From CSP1-5 sp964558395 (GTDB taxonomy: Bacteria; Methylomirabilota; Methylomirabilia; Methylomirabilales; CSP1-5): a stretch of DNA of 26,567 bases. The notes below the pieces were generated by a model, which saw only the letters and a program-made list of their open reading frames with translations, was not told where the DNA came from and did not search any database. The stretch lies in the NCBI GenBank assembly GCA_964558395.1, contig CAZLDS010000039.1:1-26567 (forward strand). The letters are read 5' to 3'. Positions 22,418 through 26,567 of the stretch are shown piece after piece (position 1 is the stretch's first letter; the number at the start of each line of letters is the position of its first letter). Position numbers and translations under genes: made by a program.

Positions 22418-23470
22418 ATGACCGCGCAGGACTGGGGCCCAAGAGGCGGGCGGCCTCCCCTGGACCTTCGGGATGCCTTCGAACGCTTCCGCGGGCAATT
22501 CCAGGGGCGGCGAGTGCCCAACCTGGGGGGAATCGGGGGCATCGTGGTCCTGGTGCTTGCCGTGATCCTTCTCTGGTCGAGCTGGTACACCGTCCAACCG
22601 GACGAGACCGCCATCGTCCAGCGGTTCGGGAAGGTCGTCCGGACGGCGGGCCCAGGTCTCCACTTCAAGATTCCCTATGGGATCGAGACGGTGCGCCTTG
22701 TCCCCACGGCGCGGGTCCTCAAGGAGGAGTTCGGATTCCGGAGCGAGGTTCCAGGACGGCGGACCCTCTACTCGCCGAGACAGTTCGACGATGAGTCCCT
22801 CATGCTCTCCGGGGATCTCAACGTCATCGACGTCGAGTGGATCGTCCAATACCGCATCGCGGAACCCGAGAAGTTCCTCTTTCAAGTCCGCGAGCCGATC
22901 GACACCATCCGAGACGTCTCCGAAGCGGTGATGCGGCGCGTGGTGGGCAATCGGCTCGGGAGCGACGTCCTGACCGTTGGCCGTGCCGCCATCGCGACCG
23001 AGGTGAAGGACGAAATGCAAAAAATTCTCGACGAGTATCAGACCGGGATCCGCCTCGTGACGGTGGAGCTGCAGAACGTTACCCCCCCGGATCCGGTCAA
23101 GCCGGCCTTCAACGAGGTGAACGAGGCGCGACAGGATAAGGAGCGGCGAATCAACGAAGCGCAGGAACAGGCCAACAAGGAGGTTCCCAAGGCGCGGGGG
23201 GAGGCGGCCCGGACCATCGCCGAGGCCGAGGGTTATGGTCTCGAGCGTGTAAACCGGGCCAAGGGTGAGGCAAACCGCTTCCAGGCCATACTGGCGGAAT
23301 ACCAGAAGGCCCCCGAGGTTACGCGCAAGCGGCTCTATCTCGAGGCGTTGACCGTGATCCTCCCCGAAGCGAAGTCCCTGTACATCGTGGATGCCGACCA
23401 AAAGGCGCTGATTCCCTGGCTCTCCCTGGATTCAGGCCTGAAGCCGGCGCCGGAGGGGAAGCAGCCATGA
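22418..23470 (+). CDS. hflK: FtsH protease modulator HflK (SPFH family)
   Basis: A 350-residue membrane protein that, with HflC, forms a large periplasm-facing ring around the FtsH protease and modulates its activity. The N-terminal 35 residues are glycine- and proline-rich (GPRGGRPPLDLRDAFERF), then one membrane helix (about 38-57, GGIVVLVLAVILLWSSWY), and then the SPFH domain starting YTVQPDETAIVQRFGKVV with GPGLHFKIPYGIETV. Characteristic later segments are NVIDVEWIVQYRI, RRVVGNRLGSDVLTVGR, a VTPPDPVKPAFNEVNEARQDKER coiled-coil lead, EAEGYGLERVNRAKGEANRF, and LYIVDADQKALIPWL. Length is shorter than E. coli HflK (419) because of a shorter N-terminus. AAAGGGGG at 22404-22411 fixes the start. 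Confidence 0.94.
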   Translation: MTAQDWGPRGGRPPLDLRDAFERFRGQFQGRRVPNLGGIGGIVVLVLAVILLWSSWYTVQPDETAIVQRFGKVVRTAGPGLHFKIPYGIETVRLVPTARVLKEEFGFRSEVPGRRTLYSPRQFDDESLMLSGDLNVIDVEWIVQYRIAEPEKFLFQVREPIDTIRDVSEAVMRRVVGNRLGSDVLTVGRAAIATEVKDEMQKILDEYQTGIRLVTVELQNVTPPDPVKPAFNEVNEARQDKERRINEAQEQANKEVPKARGEAARTIAEAEGYGLERVNRAKGEANRFQAILAEYQKAPEVTRKRLYLEALTVILPEAKSLYIVDADQKALIPWLSLDSGLKPAPEGKQP

Positions 23471-24438
23471 CGCGGGCGGTGCGGATCGCGGTTGTTGTCC
23501 TGGTCGTCCTCGTCCTTCTGGTCGTGTCGGGTGCGTTCTATACCGTGGAAGAGGGTCAGCAGGCCATCGTCCTGCAGTTTGGGAAGCCTGTCGGGGACCC
23601 GGTCACCGCGGCGGGACTCCATTTCAAGCTTCCGTTCATCCAGAATGTGCGCCGCTTTGAGAAGCGGCTCCTCATCTGGGACGGCGACCCCGACCAGATC
23701 CCGACCAAAGGGCGCGAGTTCATTTTGCTGGACACGACGGCCCGCTGGCGGATCGCCGATGCAAGAAAATTCCTCGAGAGTGTGGCGACGGAGAGCGGGG
23801 CCCAGTCGCGTCTCGACGACATCATCGACTCGGTGGTCCGCGACCAGGTCTCGGGCAACGAGCTGGTGGAGCTGGTGCGCAGCACCTCGTGGGTCACCCC
23901 GAAAAGAGAGGTGCTCGAAGAAGTCCCAGAAGAACGGGAGCAAGAGCTTAAGAAAGAGATCACGCGGGGGCGCGAGGAGATCACCCGGGCCATTCTGACT
24001 GGGGCCCGCAAGATCACGCCCCAATACGGCATCGAGCTGGTGGATGTGCGGATCAAGCGCCTGAATTACATCGAAAGTGTCCGGGAGAAGGTCTACGCCC
24101 GCATGATCTCAGAGCGGAAACGGATCGCCGCCCAGTTCCGCTCCGAAGGCGAGGGGCGGAATGCCGAGATCCTGGGAAACATGGAGAAGGAACTTCGCCA
24201 GATTCGTTCGACCGCGTACCGGCGGGCCCAGGAGGTTCGGGGGAAGGCAGATGCCGAGGCGACCAAAATCTACGGCAACGCGTTCAACAAGGACCCGGAA
24301 TTCTATACCTTTTCCCGCACGTTAGAGGCATACAAGGAAGGACAGAACGAAAACTCGGTGCTGATCCTCACCACGGACAGCGACTTCTACAAGTACCTCA
24401 AGGAAGCGGCCTCCACAGACAAGCAAGGCCCCCGATGA
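23467..24438 (+). CDS. hflC: FtsH protease modulator HflC (SPFH family)
   Basis: A 323-residue partner of HflK. A membrane segment at the very N-terminus (AVRIAVVVLVVLVLLVVSGAFYTV) is followed by the SPFH domain: EEGQQAIVLQFGKPVGDPV, AGLHFKLPFIQNVRRFEKRLLIWDGDPDQIPTKGREFI. The coiled-coil half contains GIELVDVRIKRLNYIESV, REKVYARMISERKRIAAQFRSEGEG, and the terminal part has YTFSRTLEAYKEGQNENSVLILTTDSDFYKYL, all typical of HflC. Its start overlaps the hflK stop by four bases (ATGA), indicating coupled translation and stoichiometric production. Length compares with 334 in E. coli. FtsH is not in the window. Confidence 0.95.
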   Translation: MTRAVRIAVVVLVVLVLLVVSGAFYTVEEGQQAIVLQFGKPVGDPVTAAGLHFKLPFIQNVRRFEKRLLIWDGDPDQIPTKGREFILLDTTARWRIADARKFLESVATESGAQSRLDDIIDSVVRDQVSGNELVELVRSTSWVTPKREVLEEVPEEREQELKKEITRGREEITRAILTGARKITPQYGIELVDVRIKRLNYIESVREKVYARMISERKRIAAQFRSEGEGRNAEILGNMEKELRQIRSTAYRRAQEVRGKADAEATKIYGNAFNKDPEFYTFSRTLEAYKEGQNENSVLILTTDSDFYKYLKEAASTDKQGPR

Positions 24439-24531
24439 CGGTTCAGGGTTTCGGGATCATAGTTCAGGGTTAGACCAAACTGGATATAGACATCACTCTT
24501 ACTCACTCTTGACCATGAACTATGAACCGTC
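24437..24531. repeat. Nested imperfect inverted repeat after hflC
   Basis: GACGGTTCA (24437-24445) and ATAGTTCA (24459-24466) are mirrored by TGAACTATGAACCGTC (24516-24531), which fuses the complements of both. The left arm has a 13-base interruption. The same word ACGGTTCAGGGT lies between thiG and thiE. No T-run follows, so it is not an intrinsic terminator. Confidence 0.5.
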
Positions 24532-24542
24532 CGCCATGAACG

Positions 24543-24565
24543 GGCTGACCGGTCAACGGTCAGCC
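24543..24565. repeat. Perfect 8-bp hairpin abutting the gene fragment
   Basis: GGCTGACC (24543-24550) pairs perfectly with GGTCAGCC (24558-24565) across a seven-base loop. It ends at the base before the stop codon of the minus-strand coiled-coil fragment. There is no T-run on either side. Confidence 0.5.
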
Positions 24566-24991
24566 TTAGACTTGGCGGTCGAAGGCGATCTTTTCGAGCA
24601 TCTCGTGGAGCTGCCGCTGTGCCACGGTCCGCTGATCCTCCAGCCGAGCACGTTCCGCGCGAAGCACTCCGAGACGATCCTCTTGTTCCTCGAGTTGGCG
24701 AATATAACGGAGTCGTAGGGTCTTTTCTTCCGCAGTCCGCCCCAGCCGCCCCAGGTTCTGGCGCACGCGCTGCTGGTCGTTAAAGATTTCCTTTTGTTCC
24801 TTGTCGAGGCCTTCGATTTTTCTCTGCAGTTCGGCAATGTCATTCTTCTTGGCGATGAACCGCTGCAGCGCGCGCTGCCGAGGCCGAGAAAATCTCAAGC
24901 GGAATGGGGCGCCGTCTCGATGTGCGGTTCGGAGTTCTTGATGTCGGGGAATTTCACCGGCCGGTGGGAAAATTTCCAACGTCGTGCCCAC
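24566..24991 (-). pseudogene. C-terminal fragment of a coiled-coil, DUF4139-like protein
   Basis: The frame encodes 141 residues, of which the last 100 form a charged coiled coil: FIAKKNDIAELQRKIEGLDK, EQKEIFNDQQRVRQNLGRLG, EEKTLRLRYIRQLEEQEDRL, LEDQRTVAQRQLHEMLEKI. The DQxRxRxNLxxLG and RYxxQLEEQEDRL pattern resembles the C-terminal tail of DUF4139-type exported proteins as I recall them. The first 40 residues (MGTTLEIFPPAGEIPRHQEL onward) do not look like any domain, and all three minus-strand frames upstream of 24991 fail to give the rest of such a protein. I read it as the decayed 3' end of a larger gene. It could alternatively be a small intact coiled-coil protein; no ribosome-binding site supports that. 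Confidence 0.45.
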
Positions 24992-25124
24992 AGTTTGCGC
25001 TGATCGACTTCATACTTTCGAGGACTTACCATTGGCATCCTATTGCTCGGCGACTTAAGAATCGCGCCGCAACCTTTATCCCCTGTGCGCAACGGCGCCA
25101 GGTGAGGAAGAGAGCCACGAGGTC

Positions 25125-25358
25125 ATGGCGTCACCCAATCAAATCAACTCACGCCCCGGAACGTACCGCTGCACCGACTGCGGCTACGAGGTCATCGTGA
25201 ACAAGGGAGTGAAATTCCCCCGATGCCCCGTCCATCCTCACCCGGCCGCGTGGCATATCGTTCGGCAGGCGGAACCAAGAGGTGCCTCCGCAAGACCCAA
25301 GCGGCCGACACATCCCAGGTTGTTTCTTGATTGGGATCATCAATTAGGAAACGCCTGA
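25125..25358 (+). CDS. Small zinc-ribbon protein
   Basis: A 77-residue protein with a probable zinc ribbon: YRCTDCGYEV (Cys16, Cys19) and then KFPRCPVHPHPAAWHIV with Cys34 and His37 or His39 as the remaining ligands. The pattern RCxDCGYE...FPxCP...AxW is seen in small rubredoxin-like or zinc-ribbon proteins of unknown role. The C-terminal 30 residues are basic and without clear structure. The start at 25125 is followed by a short lead before the metal site; GAGG sits only two bases before the ATG and a better-placed GAGGAAGAG is 14 bases away, so the start is provisional. It ends inside the convergent PilZ gene (15 bases shared). Confidence 0.6.
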   Translation: MASPNQINSRPGTYRCTDCGYEVIVNKGVKFPRCPVHPHPAAWHIVRQAEPRGASARPKRPTHPRLFLDWDHQLGNA

Positions 25359-26045
25359 CCGGAGGTGATCCGGCGAACGGAGTTCTTCAACCCACAGGTG
25401 ATCCACCACCATCCCGATCAAGGCAGCTTCTGATGGCTTGGGATCGAGGAAGCATACTCCCATCCCGCTGACCGGCCCTGACCCTGCCTCCTGGCTTTGT
25501 GTCCACACAACTCTCCCGCGGAACGAGAGGGGATCGGACAGGCCCGGTAACATAAAGCCGAGTACGATCTCCGTGCCGGCGGGAGCCGGGTTGCTGGCCG
25601 CGACGAACATTCCTCCGAGGCTTAGATTGAGGCACGTCCCTCGACCAAAAACACCTGCGTGAATGTATTCAACGCCAAATCGGACCGGGCTCCGGGCCTG
25701 GCGGTGTTTCTTGACCTGAGACAACCATTGGTTGAGCAGCGCTGACTCGACCGGCTGCTCGAAGGCGACGCCGTGGGGAAAGGTCGTGCGCAGGTCCGCT
25801 TGGATACCCGGGCCAACCCACACAATCAGGCCTCGTAACGGATCACCCTGCCACACGCGCACCAGCACGGGAGTCCCGCTTGTGAGCGCTTCGGGTAGCA
25901 CCAGCGCGAGTCCGCCGACGCTGACGCTCCGGGTCTTGCCGGCGAGCCGTTTCGCCACGGAGCGCCCGCGGCCTGGCGCAGTGCACAGGACGGGCATGCT
26001 AGCTTCGAACCGTGGGCACCCGCCCATTGTGGCATACTTAGACAT
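25344..26045 (-). CDS. Tandem PilZ-domain protein, probable c-di-GMP receptor
   Basis: A 233-residue soluble protein with two PilZ-like domains. The second (about residues 116-215) carries the c-di-GMP-binding pattern: RxxxR as R118-SPV-R122, and NxSxxG as N140-L-S142-L-G-G145 within CLNLSLGGMFVAA, followed by LSFRGRVVWTQSQE and SGMGVCFLDP. The first (about 10-105) has the same strand order (MPVLCTAP, TRSVSVGGLALVLP, PLRGLIVWVG, HGVAFEQPV) but no clear RxxxR and a Ser in place of Asp/Asn before SxxG, so it may not bind the ligand. An AGGAGGAAG ribosome-binding site fixes the start at 26045. A sigma-54-type promoter lies 44 bases upstream. It could act in pilus, flagellar or exopolysaccharide control; the window shows no partner. 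Confidence 0.85.
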   Translation of the reverse strand: MSKYATMGGCPRFEASMPVLCTAPGRGRSVAKRLAGKTRSVSVGGLALVLPEALTSGTPVLVRVWQGDPLRGLIVWVGPGIQADLRTTFPHGVAFEQPVESALLNQWLSQVKKHRQARSPVRFGVEYIHAGVFGRGTCLNLSLGGMFVAASNPAPAGTEIVLGFMLPGLSDPLSFRGRVVWTQSQEAGSGPVSGMGVCFLDPKPSEAALIGMVVDHLWVEELRSPDHLRSGVS

Positions 26046-26088
26046 AATCTTCCTCCTCCCTGAAAGTGGCGAGTAAGATATGAATGCT

Positions 26089-26105
26089 CGCAATGCTTAT
26101 GCCAG
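26089..26105 (-). promoter_or_regulatory. Sigma-54 promoter of the PilZ gene
   Basis: The minus strand reads CTGGCATAAGCATTGCG. The GG (26102-26103) and GC (26090-26091) are exactly ten bases apart and embedded in TGGCA and TTGC, matching the -24/-12 consensus TGGCACG-N4-TTGC at all key positions. Transcription would start near 26079, giving a leader of about 33 bases. No enhancer-binding-protein site was recognised. Confidence 0.6.
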
Positions 26106-26184
26106 AACCGACCGCTCGCTAACCCGTTGAAAAATAAAGGAAGGCGTGGTAGGCGGCTGGGAAGGCTGTGCGGTATTTAAACAC

Positions 26185-26216
26185 GGGGGGTGTCCTGTCT
26201 TCCTACACAAACCCCC
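26185..26216 (-). terminator. Possible terminator of the gene at the window's right edge
   Basis: On the minus strand GGGGG, a three-T bulge and GTGT pair with ACAC and CCCCC across an 11-base loop, followed by GTGTTTAAAT. The stem is strong but the T-run is short. It lies between the stop of the truncated gene (26294) and the sigma-54 promoter, so it may insulate the PilZ gene. Confidence 0.35.
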
Positions 26217-26293
26217 TAGGGTTCTCCATCCCGATGAGACCGGACGCCTGAGATAATCTCTTCCCCCTTAAGTTTTCGCCACGTTCCTGCGTC

Positions 26294-26567
26294 TCAACAA
26301 AAGATGTTCAGGATCTCGAGGGGATTGCGGGTGGTCCGGGGGTCTCGCGAGTAAAACAGTGACAGCTCCAGCACGTAGAGGCGAGTCTCTTGGCCGAAAC
26401 GAAACCTCAAGACAGGTCCCCCAGTCAAGTCGCCCGTCGAGTACTCCGCGACCGCCGTAGGAAGGAACCGCCGATCTTGGTGGAACACGACACTGCTATG
26501 GCCATAGGTCTCGATAACGAAGAGGAGATCCAACTGTTGACGCTCTTTGTAAAAAAGCTCATTGGCC
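26294..26567 (-). CDS. Hypothetical protein, 3' end only
   Basis: The frame stays open to the window edge on the minus strand, so this is the C-terminal part (about 90 residues) of a longer protein. The visible sequence begins ANELFYKERQQLDLLFVIE, continues TYGHSSVVFHQDRRFLPTAV, then AEYSTGDLTGGPVLRFRFGQ and ETRLYVLELSLFYSRDPRTT, and ends NPLEILNIFC. It alternates hydrophobic and polar residues as in beta-rich domains, with no membrane helix. I do not recognise the family. A TTG at 26533 is in frame but has no ribosome-binding site, so a short intact gene is less likely than a truncated longer one. Confidence 0.5.
   Translation of the reverse strand, partial: ANELFYKERQQLDLLFVIETYGHSSVVFHQDRRFLPTAVAEYSTGDLTGGPVLRFRFGQETRLYVLELSLFYSRDPRTTRNPLEILNIFC

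Noticed and set aside
24509..24718. A 69-codon plus-strand open frame after hflC
   Set aside because: It begins in the inverted repeat and then runs antisense to the coiled-coil fragment; it has no independent support.
26046..26293. A c-di-GMP riboswitch (GEMM) in front of the PilZ gene
   Set aside because: The conserved GEMM core words are absent on either strand, and the mapped sigma-54 element leaves only about 33 bases of leader.

Overview
The window is about 26.6 kb of GC-rich chromosomal DNA (roughly 60% by eye) from a Gram-negative-type bacterium. Evidence for an outer membrane or periplasmic lifestyle is RseP, HflK/HflC, FtsB and several signal-peptide proteins. The gene set (dxr-rseP-ispG-proS run, DUF2914, FmdB-type zinc ribbon, MKKYVLK-type UvrD helicase, tandem PilZ protein, sigma-54 promoter) resembles delta-proteobacteria-like or candidate lineages such as Methylomirabilota/Rokubacteria. 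That assignment is inference at low confidence. No prophage, complete insertion sequence, CRISPR array, tRNA or rRNA was seen; the content is mostly housekeeping.

Layout. Bases 1-2308, minus strand: an HU gene with its own promoter and terminator, then a translationally coupled macro-domain / TPR-lipid-exported protein pair, separated from HU by a REP-like palindromic repeat. Bases 2388-6558, plus strand: MBL-fold hydrolase, pyrF, DUF2914 protein, enoyl-CoA hydratase and rarA, tightly packed. Bases 6595-7147: a second HU gene with promoter and terminator, with repeat material inserted between gene and terminator. Bases 7166-8959, minus strand: thiS-thiG-thiE thiazole/thiamine genes with a promoter but no TPP riboswitch. 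Bases 9031-9875: divergent NUDIX hydrolase and FmdB-type zinc ribbon. Bases 9887-16338, minus strand: a likely operon of receiver-GGDEF gene, dxr, rseP, ispG and proS. Bases 16493-24438, plus strand: eno-ftsB, a ChaN-like protein, a UvrD/Rep helicase, a DUF72 protein, and hflK-hflC. Bases 24439-26567: repeats, a decayed coiled-coil gene fragment, a small zinc-ribbon gene, a tandem PilZ gene behind a sigma-54 promoter, and the end of an unknown gene running off the window.

How the genes work together. dxr and ispG are two steps of the MEP isoprenoid pathway; thiamine diphosphate made through thiS/G/E is the cofactor of DXS, the enzyme before Dxr. rseP and hflKC are membrane proteolysis functions. 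A diguanylate cyclase heads the isoprenoid operon and a PilZ c-di-GMP receptor lies 9 kb away, so both an input and an output of c-di-GMP signalling are present.

The points most worth a second look are: a ThiS sulfur carrier whose Gly-Gly terminus is buried under a four-residue tail; a diguanylate cyclase with a degenerate receiver that is translationally coupled to dxr; what looks like a phosphoglucomutase gene reduced to its first ten and last sixteen codons in front of eno; a helicase that appears to start at CTG; and a sigma-54 promoter in front of the PilZ gene. None is proven from sequence alone. I did not find a clear, previously undescribed multi-gene system.
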